Positions 51,418 to 60,271 of a stretch of 64,000 nt of DNA are shown piece after piece. The stretch lies in NCBI RefSeq assembly GCF_000407485.1, contig NZ_ASWD01000005.1, forward strand, positions 1 through 64,000, in the 5' to 3' direction. The stretch comes from Enterococcus pallens ATCC BAA-351 (lineage in GTDB: Bacteria; Bacillota; Bacilli; Lactobacillales; Enterococcaceae). The position numbers were made by a program, and so were the translations under genes. The first letter of the stretch is position 1, and every line of letters starts with the position of its first letter. The notes beneath the pieces were generated by a model that saw nothing but the letters and a program-made list of their open reading frames with translations, had not been told where the DNA came from and did no database searches.

Positions 51418-52356
51418 ATGAAATTAGCAACAAGAATCAACTCATTTTTACCAATATATGAGCATGACTTAGAGAAGGTCTTCAAATCATTCAACGAACT
51501 AGGGCTTGGCTATGTCGACTTGAATTATCCGGAGCATGTTGAAGGGTTGAATGCTCAGGCTATGAAGAGCTTACTTGAAGACAATCAATTGAAGCTTAAT
51601 GGAGTAGCACTAAGATTTAGAAATGAATTTATCAATGGTGAGTTGGGAAATGCAGATGCTGAAGTCGCAGGACATGCATTGGAATTGTGCAAAGAAGCGG
51701 CAGATTATTGTCGTGAAGCTGGAGGAAGGGTCGTTACCATTTGGTTGGGATTTGATGGGTTTGATTACAGCTTCCAAATCAATTATCAAAAAGTTTGGAA
51801 TCAAATTCGTAATGCTTTTATTGAAATTGCCGACTATGCTCCTGATTTGCAAATTAGTATTGAATACAAGCCGTTTCAACCAAGAGCGTATGCTTTCATC
51901 GATAGCATGGGTGTGACGGGAATGATGCTTAATGAAATTGATCGTAAGAATGTTGGTGTGACGCTTGATTATTGCCATATGTTGATGAAGCATGAGAATC
52001 CTGCATTTGCGGCAGATATTTTTGGTGGGCAAGGCAAGCTTTATGGAGTTCATCTGAATGATGGGTACGGCTTAAATGATGACGGTCTAATGATTGGATC
52101 AGCGACTCCTTTCAAAACGTTAGAGTTTCTATATTATGTGAAAAAACACAATTTTGATGGAGTTATCTATTTTGATACGTTCCCAATCATCGAACATGCT
52201 TCAAAGGAATGTGAGCAGAACATGAAGATGATTCACTTGTTTGATCAACTGATTGACACTGTAGGATTGGATCACATTCAATCAATTATTGATCAAAACG
52301 ATGCAGTTGCAGCTAGTGAGTTAATGGCGTCATTTTTCTCAGCTTCAGTAAAATAA
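51418..52356 (+). CDS. Xylose-isomerase-like TIM-barrel sugar isomerase/epimerase
   Basis: 312 aa from ATG 51418 (AGGAGGA upstream); the longer frame from 51352 has no SD. The AP-endonuclease-2/IolE-type barrel shows likely metal-site residues: Glu in ISIEYKPFQPRA, Asp and His in VTLDYCHMLMKHE, and HLNDGYGLNDDGLMIG. Relatives interconvert ketoses or keto-inositols. It heads an operon with a PTS, a ribulose-phosphate-3-epimerase family enzyme and RpiB, so it probably acts on the incoming sugar or its phosphate. The exact substrate cannot be read. Confidence 0.8.
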   Translation: MKLATRINSFLPIYEHDLEKVFKSFNELGLGYVDLNYPEHVEGLNAQAMKSLLEDNQLKLNGVALRFRNEFINGELGNADAEVAGHALELCKEAADYCREAGGRVVTIWLGFDGFDYSFQINYQKVWNQIRNAFIEIADYAPDLQISIEYKPFQPRAYAFIDSMGVTGMMLNEIDRKNVGVTLDYCHMLMKHENPAFAADIFGGQGKLYGVHLNDGYGLNDDGLMIGSATPFKTLEFLYYVKKHNFDGVIYFDTFPIIEHASKECEQNMKMIHLFDQLIDTVGLDHIQSIIDQNDAVAASELMASFFSASVK

Positions 52357-52373
52357 AATAAGGGGTGGAAAAA

Positions 52374-53744
52374 ATGGATTATAAAGCAATGGCGAAAAGC
52401 ATACTAGAAAATATTGGTGGTCCTGAAAATGTTGCCAACATGACCCACTGTGCAACCCGGTTACGCTTAACCTTGAAGGACACTTCAAAGGCTGATGATC
52501 AGGCCGTCGAGAATATCGACGGTGTGATCAACGTAATTAATAAAGCTGGACAATACCAGCTATTAATCGGAACGGAAGTTGGCAAGCTGTACGATGAATT
52601 TGAGCCGTTAGTTAAGGGTGAAGGAAATGTTGAGCGTACCGATACTAAAGAAGCATCCGGAAGTATCATTAGTAATATCTTTTCAGCTGTCTCAGCAATT
52701 TTCGCTCCAATTTTACCAGCGTTAGCTGGTTCAGGTATTTTACGAGGATTATTAATCTTATGTGTTCAGCTAGGTTTGATTAGTGAAGACAGTGGAACTT
52801 ATTCTATTATATTTGTTGCATCAATGAGTGTTTTTTACTTCTTGCCAGTATTGCTAGCGTTTACTTCAGCGCGACGTTTTGGTGCTAGTCCATATATTTC
52901 TGCGCTGATTGGGGCTGCTTTGATTAATCCGGATTTTATTGGGTTAATGGGAAATGCTGGAAATGGTGCAACGACGGAATTCTTTGGTATTCCAGTCGTC
53001 TTAATGAACTATAACTCAACAGTGGTACCCATTATTCTTTCGATCTGGGCCTTTTCTTATCTGTATAAATTCTTAGATGCAAAAGTTCCAGAGACATTGA
53101 AGCTGGTAGTAATTCCGTTGGTTTCATTAGCTGTGATGGTTCCTTTAACTGTGATTGTAATTGGTCCAGTTGGTGTTTACAGTGGAGAAGCGGTGGCTAA
53201 TGTTGTGAACTGGTTAATTGAACGAAGCAGTGTTCTAACAGGCGTACTAGTTGGTGGAGGCTGGAGTATCTTGGTAAGTCTAGGAATCCATTGGGCAGTG
53301 AATCCTATTATGATCAACAATGTCTCTACCTATGGTTTTGACTATATTGTACCGTTTACCTTCGCTTGTAACTTTGCAGTAATTGGTACGACAATCGGTG
53401 TTTACTTTAAAGCCAAGGATAAAAGATTGCGTAGTTTTGCATTGACTGGTTTAGTAACAATTGCTTTGTCTGCAATTATTGAAGCAACACTGTTTGGATT
53501 ATTAGTAAAAAACAAGAAATTATTCTTAGCTCAAATTATTGGCGGTGCAGTTGGCGGAGCTTACCTGGGCTTGATGAAGGTTGTAACGAACGCCTTTGTT
53601 TTTGGTAGTGTGACAACATTTCCTGCCTTTGTAGGAGAAAAATCCTCAAACTTTATCCAAGCGATGATTGGTCTGTTGATTTCCATGGTAGTATCCGCAG
53701 TATTGGCCTTCATCTTTACCAATAAGGATGAAAAATTAGCATAG
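52374..53744 (+). CDS. PTS sucrose/beta-glucoside-family EIIBC transporter
   Basis: 456 aa from ATG 52374 (AAGGGGTG upstream). The EIIB domain has the phosphocysteine in NMTHCATRLRLTL near residue 26. The EIIC domain has about ten spans (FSAVSAIFAPILPALAGSGI, VVIPLVSLAVMVPLTVIVIG). EIIA is encoded separately by the next gene, 15 bases downstream. The position corresponding to GVTEP is replaced by LSAIIEATLFG, a departure from the classical beta-glucoside transporters that may reflect a different sugar. Confidence 0.9.
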   Translation: MDYKAMAKSILENIGGPENVANMTHCATRLRLTLKDTSKADDQAVENIDGVINVINKAGQYQLLIGTEVGKLYDEFEPLVKGEGNVERTDTKEASGSIISNIFSAVSAIFAPILPALAGSGILRGLLILCVQLGLISEDSGTYSIIFVASMSVFYFLPVLLAFTSARRFGASPYISALIGAALINPDFIGLMGNAGNGATTEFFGIPVVLMNYNSTVVPIILSIWAFSYLYKFLDAKVPETLKLVVIPLVSLAVMVPLTVIVIGPVGVYSGEAVANVVNWLIERSSVLTGVLVGGGWSILVSLGIHWAVNPIMINNVSTYGFDYIVPFTFACNFAVIGTTIGVYFKAKDKRLRSFALTGLVTIALSAIIEATLFGLLVKNKKLFLAQIIGGAVGGAYLGLMKVVTNAFVFGSVTTFPAFVGEKSSNFIQAMIGLLISMVVSAVLAFIFTNKDEKLA

Positions 53745-53759
53745 AAAGCAGGAGTATCT

Positions 53760-54221
53760 ATGGGGTTATTCAATAAAAAAACAACCATTTATTCACCAGC
53801 CAAAGGATTAGTCAAATCCATCGAAAAAGTGAATGATGAAATGTTCGCCACAAAAGCTTTGGGAGACGGCTTTGCTGTCGAACCAACCGAAGAATTAATT
53901 GTATCACCGATTGAGGGAACAGTAGTCTCTGTGTTTCCCACTAAGCATGCCATCTCTTTAAAAACTAAGCAGGGGCTGGAGGTTTTACTTCATATTGGTA
54001 TTGATACGGTGGAATTAGGCGGTGCTGGATTTACGATTAAAATCAGTGAAGGTGATCAGGTAAGCGAAGAAACAGTATTAGCTGAAGTAGATTTCAGCCT
54101 TTTAGCCGCAAAAGGAAAAGAAACAGATGTTATGGTGATTTTTACTAATTTGGATAAAAAAAGTTTCGTTTTTGAGGAAGGCCAGGCTCTTGCCGGACAA
54201 GAAATTGGAACAATCAAATAG
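53760..54221 (+). CDS. PTS EIIA component, glucose family
   Basis: 153 aa; ATG 53760 with CAGGAG. EIIA-Glc fold: IYSPAKGLVKSIEKVNDEMF, ALGDGFAVEPTEE, the phosphorylated His in VLLHIGIDTVEL near 77, and FTIKISEGDQVSE. It serves the EIIBC encoded just upstream. It is a close relative of the EIIA at 32948-33391, in a separate operon. Confidence 0.92.
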   Translation: MGLFNKKTTIYSPAKGLVKSIEKVNDEMFATKALGDGFAVEPTEELIVSPIEGTVVSVFPTKHAISLKTKQGLEVLLHIGIDTVELGGAGFTIKISEGDQVSEETVLAEVDFSLLAAKGKETDVMVIFTNLDKKSFVFEEGQALAGQEIGTIK

Positions 54222-54241
54222 CCAGTGAAAGAGGGATTAAT

Positions 54242-54907
54242 TTGGAAAACATAATGATCTGTCCTTCTATGATGTGCGCAGATTTTTCTAACTTGAAACA
54301 AGAAGTAGAAGCTTTGACAGCTGCAGGGATCGATATTTTCCATCTGGACGTTATGGATGGCCGCTTTGTCCCTAACTTCGGGATGGGTCTGCAGGACATT
54401 GAGACTATTCGTGAACTGACAAGTCAATTAGTCGATGTTCATCTAATGATTGATAATCCAGGAGAGTATGTTGAAAAATTTGCGGATATGGGGATGGATA
54501 TTATTTACTTTCATCCCGAGGCGGATAGCCATCCAGCGCGAACAATCGACAAGATTAGAAGAAAACAGAAGAAGGTTGGCCTAGCCCTTAATCCTGGTAC
54601 CAGTATTGCAATGGTGGAAGAATTATTACCTTTGGTTGATTACGTTCTGGTGATGACAGTGAATCCAGGATTTGCTGGTCAAACTTATTTGGACTATGTA
54701 AACAGAAAAATAAAGCGTTTGGTCAATTTGAAGTGTAATTATGAGTATCAAGTGATTATAGATGGGGCTGTTTCACCACAAAAGATTAAAGCATTATCCA
54801 AGCTTGGCGTAGATGGATTTGTTCTCGGAACATCTGCTCTATTCGGAAAAGAAACTTCTTATAAAGAACTGGTATCGAAGTATAAACAAAGGATGGAGAA
54901 CGAATGA
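54242..54907 (+). CDS. Ribulose-phosphate/allulose-6-phosphate 3-epimerase family
   Basis: 221 aa from TTG 54242 (AGAGGGA upstream). TIM-barrel epimerase with SMMCADFSNLKQEVEAL, FHLDVMDGRFVPNFGMG, VDVHLMI, MTVNPGFAGQ and VIIDGAVSPQKI. The catalytic Asp residues in DVMDG and DGAVS are present. Genuine Rpe reads PS[IL]LSAD and VDGG; the MMCADF and DGAVS variants are reminiscent of AlsE-type allulose-6-phosphate 3-epimerases. In this PTS operon it likely converts an imported ketose-phosphate to fructose-6-phosphate or a pentulose phosphate. It overlaps rpiB by 4 bases. Confidence 0.87.
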   Translation: MENIMICPSMMCADFSNLKQEVEALTAAGIDIFHLDVMDGRFVPNFGMGLQDIETIRELTSQLVDVHLMIDNPGEYVEKFADMGMDIIYFHPEADSHPARTIDKIRRKQKKVGLALNPGTSIAMVEELLPLVDYVLVMTVNPGFAGQTYLDYVNRKIKRLVNLKCNYEYQVIIDGAVSPQKIKALSKLGVDGFVLGTSALFGKETSYKELVSKYKQRMENE

Positions 54908-55344
54908 AACTAGCGATTGGTTGTGACCATGTCGGTTGGGAATTAAAACCAGCTATCATAGAATTTTTAGAAGAAATGGGGCACTCTGTGCAGGATTTTG
55001 GGACAACAAGTGATTTGCGCGTGGATTATCCTAAATATGCCCAAGCTGTTTCTGAAGCTGTGGTGTCAAAAGAGTGCGATTTAGGTATTCTAATTTGTGG
55101 TACCGGTGTAGGGATCTCGATTGCAGCAAACAAAATAGCGGGAATTCGAGCAGTTGTTTGCAGCGACCCCTATAGTGCAAAACTCTCAAGAGAGCACAAC
55201 AACACAAACATATTAGCCTTTGGATCACGTGTGATTGGTTCAGAATTAGCTAAAATGATTACTAAAGAATGGCTTGAGGCTGCCTATGAAGGCGGCCGAC
55301 ACCAAAAAAGAGTCGAACAAATTGCCGCAATTGAAAAGCTATAA
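54904..55344 (+). CDS. rpiB: RpiB/AlsB-type sugar-phosphate isomerase
   Basis: 146 aa; ATG 54904 overlaps the previous stop (ATGA). RpiB/LacAB family: KLAIGCDHVGWELKPAIIEF, QDFGTTSDLRVDYPKYA, catalytic Cys in LGILICGTGVGISIAANKI near 66, and SREHNNTNILAFGSRV. It interconverts ribose-5-phosphate/ribulose-5-phosphate or allose-6-phosphate/allulose-6-phosphate. Together with the epimerase before it and the PTS, it forms a plausible allose route. A terminator follows directly. Confidence 0.9.
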   Translation: MKLAIGCDHVGWELKPAIIEFLEEMGHSVQDFGTTSDLRVDYPKYAQAVSEAVVSKECDLGILICGTGVGISIAANKIAGIRAVVCSDPYSAKLSREHNNTNILAFGSRVIGSELAKMITKEWLEAAYEGGRHQKRVEQIAAIEKL

Positions 55345-55350
55345 TTGGGG

Positions 55351-55378
55351 AAGGGATGCATTGCGCATTCCTTTTTTG
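55351..55378 (+). terminator. Intrinsic terminator of the sugar operon
   Basis: AAGGGATGC (55351-55359) pairs with GCATTCCTT (55365-55373) with one G-T wobble, 5-base loop, followed by TTTTG. Confidence 0.85.
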
Positions 55379-55519
55379 TATGGAGAAATTCGCTATTTGG
55401 TTTGTAAAAATATGAGATTGGCTTAAAAATACCATGGAAAATGATCAGAACAGGAAAAGTATGATATAATTTGAAAAAAAGTGAGTTTCCAACCACTGCT
55501 CACATCGATGGAGGTCACT

Positions 55520-56260
55520 ATGATACCTTATGAAAGACAAGAAAAAATATTAGAAACACTTAACTCAGAAGAAATTATAAAAATTGAAAAGTTACAGGAG
55601 ATTTTACCTGGAGTATCCATCTCAACACTGAGAAGAGACTTGAAGGAATTGGAAAAAGCCGGAAGAGTAGAGATGCTTGCCGGAGGGGCCGTAAAAATTT
55701 GCTCAACAACTTCTGAAATACCAATTGCGACAAAAACCACATTGTTTTCCAAGGAAAAAGAGAAGATTGCTGAGCTAGCAGCTGGCTTTATCCATGAAGG
55801 GGATGTCATTTATTTGGATTCAGGATCAACCTGTACAGCCTTGTTAAATAAAATTCTCAACATGAAAATCACAATCATTACGACAAATACCAGTATTTTC
55901 AATATTCAGCAGGAAACACAGGCTGAAATTGTACTTCTTGGTGGAAGATATAACCCTGTAATTTCATCATTAAATGGGCCGCTGACTGATGCCAATATTC
56001 AGACATTCAATTTCCAAAAGGCCTTTTTAGGCGCTAATGGAATCGATGCTAAAAAAGGGGTTAGTACGCCTAATTTAGTTGAAGCAAACAAAAAGCAGCA
56101 AATTCTAAGCAATTCGAAAACAGCTTATCTCTTATGCGATAGTTCGAAATACAATAAAGTTGCTGCTGTTAAAGCATTTAGTACGGACGAGGTGATCATC
56201 ATCTCTGATGCAAATGATGAAAAAATTGGTGAGATCACCGAGATTATTTATCCTAAGTAA
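55520..56260 (+). CDS. DeoR-family transcriptional regulator
   Basis: 246 aa from ATG 55520 (GGAGG at 8 bases); the GTG at 55481 has no SD. The N-terminal DeoR HTH is visible in RQEKILETLNSEEIIKIEKL and SISTLRRDLKELEKAGRVEM (recognition helix SISTLRRDL). A C-terminal phosphosugar-sensing domain has YLDSGSTCTALLNKI and VLLGGRYNP. A TATAAT lies at 55465-55470. It follows the PTS/epimerase/RpiB operon and most likely represses it until a sugar phosphate binds. Confidence 0.88.
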   Translation: MIPYERQEKILETLNSEEIIKIEKLQEILPGVSISTLRRDLKELEKAGRVEMLAGGAVKICSTTSEIPIATKTTLFSKEKEKIAELAAGFIHEGDVIYLDSGSTCTALLNKILNMKITIITTNTSIFNIQQETQAEIVLLGGRYNPVISSLNGPLTDANIQTFNFQKAFLGANGIDAKKGVSTPNLVEANKKQQILSNSKTAYLLCDSSKYNKVAAVKAFSTDEVIIISDANDEKIGEITEIIYPK

Positions 56261-56336
56261 GAGGGAAAACCTCAATAAGCTGGTCAATTTTATGACTGAT
56301 AAAGGGCCAATTTTTTTAGCCCTTTAAGGATTAGAG

Positions 56337-56374
56337 AAGGAGTATAGGTAAAGACAACCTATACTCCTTTTTCA
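56337..56374. terminator. Intrinsic terminator of the DeoR gene
   Basis: Perfect 13-bp arms AAGGAGTATAGGT (56337-56349) and ACCTATACTCCTT (56357-56369), 7-base loop, then TTTC. An upstream AAAGGGC/GCCCTTT pair may form a second weaker hairpin. Confidence 0.85.
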
Positions 56375-56528
56375 TCTGGAAAAAACTAGTTAAACGAACG
56401 GGTTACTAATTTTTAACGATCAATATCTCAGCCTCATTTATTTTATGAAATACTTCGACACGATTGTAAAACCTATAAAACCCAACTATTATAAAAGTAA
56501 CAAAATGATTATTGGGAGTGGGTATGGG

Positions 56529-57116
56529 ATGATTGAGGTATTAAGCGAGTTAACACAAGCTGAATGGTTAGGATTCAATGAAAAGTATTTTAAGTACACT
56601 TCGAAAAGTAAAAGAAGAAGGGCGTTGATCCTGTTGGTTGTTTATGCGTTTTTAGTAATTATTTATGGGGTTAATTTGTTCACCACATTTGATTTTTACA
56701 TAAACGTGTTCCCAGTGTCGTTGCCAGTTGCAGAAATATTGTCGATATTGGCAGATAAAATTTTATTGACCTTTATTTTTTGCGTGTTTCTTTGCTATGA
56801 ATTGTTCCAGCTCTACATTTACTATAGTAAAAACTATTTCGGCAAAAGGCTGAGTAAACAATTAAAAGAACAAGATTTCGAGAATAGTCGAGTTTGTCTG
56901 ACAGATGAATCGATTGCAAGTTATTCTGATTATATTGACTTAAGGCTGAGTTGGAAACGAATTACCCAAATTATCCACACCGATGAGCTAATTGTGTTGT
57001 TTGGGACAAGTCCTCAATGTATTGTGATGACTAAGAAATCGTTGACGGAGGAAGAACTGCAAGCAGTAGAATTGAAACTAGAGAGTAGTTTTTCAGGATC
57101 AGTCATAACGTTATAA
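56529..57116 (+). CDS. Two-span membrane protein, YcxB-like
   Basis: 195 aa from ATG 56529 (GGGAG at 56514-56518, 10 bases away). An ATG at 56445 would add 28 residues but lacks an SD. Two spans (LILLVVYAFLVIIYGVNLF; ILLTFIFCVFLCYELFQLYI) precede a cytoplasmic domain with VCLTDESIASYSDYIDLRLS and WKRITQIIHTDELIVLFGTS, the YcxB-family pattern (a fluctuating strand with W-x-x-I). Function is unknown. It converges with the DUF5316-like gene. Confidence 0.65.
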   Translation: MIEVLSELTQAEWLGFNEKYFKYTSKSKRRRALILLVVYAFLVIIYGVNLFTTFDFYINVFPVSLPVAEILSILADKILLTFIFCVFLCYELFQLYIYYSKNYFGKRLSKQLKEQDFENSRVCLTDESIASYSDYIDLRLSWKRITQIIHTDELIVLFGTSPQCIVMTKKSLTEEELQAVELKLESSFSGSVITL

Positions 57117-57131
57117 ACCACAGTAGTTACC

Positions 57132-57389
57132 TTAAACTAGAAAAGTGAAGTAAATAATAATAAATGGTAGGGAGAAAACGATGATTTGCAGGAAAAAATT
57201 TTCTGGTAAGTTCGATTTGTATTGTGCATTTGCTCGCATCCGGTCGCCAGAAGACAACGTTCCTGAGAGCGCAATCCCGAAAAGCAATGTGCCAAAGCCA
57301 ATGTACTTCAGTGCCGTTAGAAAGTTAAATAGACACAGAAGGATTGCCACTACCGTACCAGCAACAAAAACGAGTCCGTACTTTTTCAT
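57132..57389 (-). CDS. DUF5316-like small membrane protein
   Basis: 85 aa on the minus strand. ATG 57389 has GGAG 9 bases upstream on that strand; a GTG at 57395 is an alternative. Three hydrophobic spans. The conserved block SGDRMRANAQY matches DUF5316 proteins of Bacilli. No role is known. It is convergent with the YcxB-like gene, with only 15 bases between the stops. Confidence 0.65.
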   Translation of the reverse strand: MKKYGLVFVAGTVVAILLCLFNFLTALKYIGFGTLLFGIALSGTLSSGDRMRANAQYKSNLPENFFLQIIVFSLPFIIIYFTFLV

Positions 57390-57673
57390 CGCCACCCACT
57401 CCTTTGCTCTTCTTTCTACCTTAATTATACCATAGGTGTTTTTGGAAAAAGGAGCTTCTGCAGTTAGATTGTGAAGTGTTTCCTAAGTAGGTTTTAAACT
57501 TAAATTTAGATGCAGTTAACACAATAATTATATTATGTTAACTAAGAGTTTTCTATTCCTATCCAAACAAAAAACGTAAACCAACCTCGCAAATTATTAT
57601 GCAAGATGAGAGGACAAAACTTTTGCAGCATCGTATAGTATTAAGTATATAGATACTGCTGGAGGGGATATAA

Positions 57674-58549
57674 ATGGATTGGATAGACAAAATGAATGCA
57701 GCAATCAGCTATATCGAAGAAAATATTACAAATAGTTTGAACACTGCCGATATTGCTAAAATAGTAGATTGTTCTGCTTATCATTTTCAGCGAATGTTTG
57801 CTTATATGACGGGAACACCTTTATCGGAATATATTCGACGCAGGAAAATGTCTTTAGCAGTGATGGATTTAAAAGATGATGACATGAAAATTATCGATAT
57901 AGCGTTGAAATACGGCTATCAATCACCCACCGCATTTACTCGTGCATTTAAAAGTGTCCATGGCATAGCTCCTTCGCTTGTTAAATTAGATGGAGTATCG
58001 GCAAAATCATATCCGCCTCTTAGCTTTCAAATGGTTATAAAGGGAGTAGAAAGTCTGGACTTTAGGATTGAGAAAAAGGAAGCTTTTCGAGTTGGGGGTA
58101 TTTCCATTCCCCTTTATGGTGACTTTGCCGAGATGGCTGAGCCGGTGGAACAGGTTTGGAGAATTGCCGAGAGCAATGGAACAATCCAGAAGCTGAAGGA
58201 ATTAGGAGAAGAATCACCTGGATTACTTGAAGTAATGATGCCAGATGAAACTATTGAAAGCTGGCGCTATATGATTTCGATCGCTGCCGATGCACCTTTA
58301 GATGAATCCTTAGAGGAATATATCGTTGATGCTTATACTTGGGCGATTTTCTCGTATGAAGGAAAATCGCTTGAAGAAACACAAAAAATGGGCGAGCGTG
58401 TGATTTCTGAGTGGCTGCCAACCAGCGGCTATGAATATGACAATGGCCCAGATATTTCCGTTCATGCCAAAGATGGACCAGCAGGCACTATTCTTGAGTA
58501 TTGGCTGCCAGTTAAAAAAGGAAAAGCGAGGGGAAAGCACAATGATTAA
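57674..58549 (+). CDS. AraC-family regulator with GyrI-like effector domain
   Basis: 291 aa; ATG 57674 after GGAGGGG. The N-terminal AraC DNA-binding domain is clear (YIEENITNSLNTADIAKIV, AYHFQRMFAYMTGTPLSEYI, IALKYGYQSPTAFTRAFKSV). Residues about 125-285 form a GyrI/effector-binding fold (FRIEKKEAFRVGGISIPLYG, YTWAIFSYEGKSLEETQKM, EYWLPVKKGK). Such proteins sense hydrophobic cations or drugs. It overlaps the DUF3788 gene by 8 bases, and the pair is probably co-transcribed. Confidence 0.9.
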   Translation: MDWIDKMNAAISYIEENITNSLNTADIAKIVDCSAYHFQRMFAYMTGTPLSEYIRRRKMSLAVMDLKDDDMKIIDIALKYGYQSPTAFTRAFKSVHGIAPSLVKLDGVSAKSYPPLSFQMVIKGVESLDFRIEKKEAFRVGGISIPLYGDFAEMAEPVEQVWRIAESNGTIQKLKELGEESPGLLEVMMPDETIESWRYMISIAADAPLDESLEEYIVDAYTWAIFSYEGKSLEETQKMGERVISEWLPTSGYEYDNGPDISVHAKDGPAGTILEYWLPVKKGKARGKHND

Positions 58550-58955
58550 TTTCAAAAAAGATCGAACGATCGAACCAACAGATGTAAATCTGAGTTTGTT
58601 TTTAGGAGATAGTTTTTCTGCATATAAAACACTACGAAACAAGCTGTCAGATTTCGATGTCGATTTGGAGTGGCGCTTTTATAAGGATGGTGGTTGGCTA
58701 GCCAAGGTTACGCGAAAAAGGAAAACCATTTTTTGGGGAGAGCCACAGGACGGACATTTCAACGTTGCTTTTCATTTCAATGAAAGAACTAAACAGGGCG
58801 TTTTCGAGCTGGATATAGCCGATGAACTGAAACAAAGCTTTTTAGAAGCAGCTGCTAACGGAGGGAAATTAACCACACTTAAAATTGCGCTCTATAGTGA
58901 AAATGATTTAGCAGATATCTACCAATTGATCGATTATAAAAAGAAGGCAAAGTAG
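58542..58955 (+). CDS. DUF3788-family protein
   Basis: 137 aa from ATG 58542 (AGGGGAAAG upstream); the longer frame from 58431 lies inside the AraC gene. DUF3788 features: LFLGDSFSAYKTLRNKLSDF, WRFYKDGGWLAKVTRKRKTI and FHFNERTKQGVFELDI. Small cytoplasmic protein of unknown function, often next to AraC/GyrI regulators. It is translationally coupled to the regulator here. Confidence 0.8.
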   Translation: MINFKKDRTIEPTDVNLSLFLGDSFSAYKTLRNKLSDFDVDLEWRFYKDGGWLAKVTRKRKTIFWGEPQDGHFNVAFHFNERTKQGVFELDIADELKQSFLEAAANGGKLTTLKIALYSENDLADIYQLIDYKKKAK

Positions 58956-59085
58956 GGTGATTGCAAAAAAATTCGGAAATAGACTAACGATAATTGTATT
59001 ATGTAAACACGTTTGAGTTTCATCATTTTTAGGTATTTAATGATATCAGAAGGTAACCTGCACTTTTTAACTATATAATAGAAGA

Positions 59086-59133
59086 AAATCACCTGCTAGA
59101 GAATTGTTTGTTCATCCTAGCAGGTGATTTTTG
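59086..59133. terminator. Bidirectional intrinsic terminator
   Basis: Perfect 14-bp arms AAATCACCTGCTAG (59086-59099) and CTAGCAGGTGATTT (59117-59130), 17-base loop, T-rich end. It separates the convergent DUF3788 and LysR genes. Confidence 0.85.
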
Positions 59134-59134
59134 A

Positions 59135-60028
59135 TTAAAAGGGCAGGTCTAGCGACAGCTTAAACTCTTTTTCCTTCAAAAAGGTTTCAAAGGCTTTGGC
59201 TCCAGCTGGCAATTGAATGTCCTTTTTCTTAGCTAAATAGACTGGTCGATACACGGGTGTTTCTAAGGGAAGCACCGTAATGTCATGAAACTTCATCAAA
59301 TTGTTGTAAGGCAAGATAGCAGCCCCTAAATTGATAGAAACCAATCCGGCCAATGCCTGATCTTCCTCCACTCGACAAGCAATGTTTAAAGGCAGCTTTT
59401 CTTTGCGGAATAAGTTATCGATAAAATAGGTCTTATCCAGACAGAGAATCATCGGAATTTCAGATAATTCTGCAATCGAGACCTTTTTCTTCTTCGCATA
59501 AGGATGCGAATTAGCTACGATTGCTACCAAAGGCTGATCTAATAAATGGAAAAACTCGATTTCCGGTTCGTTTCTTAAATAGGAACAAATTGAAAAGTCG
59601 CAGATTTCTTTTTTGGCATTCTCAATCAGTCGTGGTGTATTTCCCTGCCAGAATTTGAATTTGTACTTGGCTCGTTCAGGATCACTGCGGAATTGCTTTA
59701 ACAGCTCAGGAATAATCTCAGGGCCCAAGGTAAAAATAAAGCCTAGATCAATACTGCCAAAATAAGGATCCACAATATCTTGAATCGTATCCGCCCCCAG
59801 CTTAATCTCATCCAAGCCTTTTCTAACCTTTTCGTAATAGATTTTGCCCATCTTAGTCAGGCGAATATTTCGCCCAACCGGCTTGAACAGGGCAACACCC
59901 AAATTATCTTCCATACGCCGAATCATTCGACTAAGCGAAGGCTGGGCAATCCCTAATTCATCGGCAGCCTTTCCGTAGTGCTCCACTTCAGCCAGACGAC
60001 AGAAGGCTTCTAAATTATGTAAGTTCAT
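59135..60028 (-). CDS. LysR-family regulator, divergent from the Gfo/Idh-aroD operon
   Basis: 297 aa on the minus strand. HTH: MNLHNLEAFCRLAEVEHYGK, then LGIAQPSLSRMIRRMEDNLG, VALFKPVGRNIRLTKMG. A substrate-binding domain follows (DYPYFGSIDLGFIFT-type strand near 95, LVAIVANSHPYAKKKKVSIA). It resembles GltC/QuiR-type LysR proteins that use aromatic or carboxylate effectors. Its start is 243 bases from the Gfo/Idh gene, with a palindrome at the intervening promoter. It likely controls the divergent operon. Confidence 0.88.
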   Translation of the reverse strand: MNLHNLEAFCRLAEVEHYGKAADELGIAQPSLSRMIRRMEDNLGVALFKPVGRNIRLTKMGKIYYEKVRKGLDEIKLGADTIQDIVDPYFGSIDLGFIFTLGPEIIPELLKQFRSDPERAKYKFKFWQGNTPRLIENAKKEICDFSICSYLRNEPEIEFFHLLDQPLVAIVANSHPYAKKKKVSIAELSEIPMILCLDKTYFIDNLFRKEKLPLNIACRVEEDQALAGLVSINLGAAILPYNNLMKFHDITVLPLETPVYRPVYLAKKKDIQLPAGAKAFETFLKEKEFKLSLDLPF

Positions 60029-60176
60029 GACTAGCTCCTTTTCTATTATTCTGAGTCAGTACTTTAAAAGAATTTATCAGTATTCATTTTTGTTATGTAT
60101 TTACTCAACTATTTTTAGGTGTTCAATAGTAGTGTGAAACCTCTCTACTGAATTATAACATGATTGTTATGAATAT

Positions 60177-60246
60177 CAATCTCAATTGAGATTGTTTTCA
60201 CAATCGAAAATTCTTATAGTATTTAATAGAAAGAAAACGTTTTAGA
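60177..60246 (+). promoter_or_regulatory. Promoter with overlapping perfect palindrome and cre-like site
   Basis: CAATCTCAATTGAGATTG at 60177-60194 is a perfect 18-bp palindrome. It overlaps the -35 TTGTTT (60192-60197), which is 17 bases from -10 TATAGT (60215-60220). Just downstream, GAAAACGTTTT (60233-60243) resembles half of a catabolite-responsive element. The divergent LysR gene is the likely binder of the palindrome. Confidence 0.65.
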
Positions 60247-60271
60247 AAACGTAAATTGGAGGAATCAATAC

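Noticed and set aside
57181-57435. Plus-strand ORF of 84 aa
   Set aside because: It is antisense to the DUF5316-like gene, whose SGDRMRAN block and SD support the minus strand.
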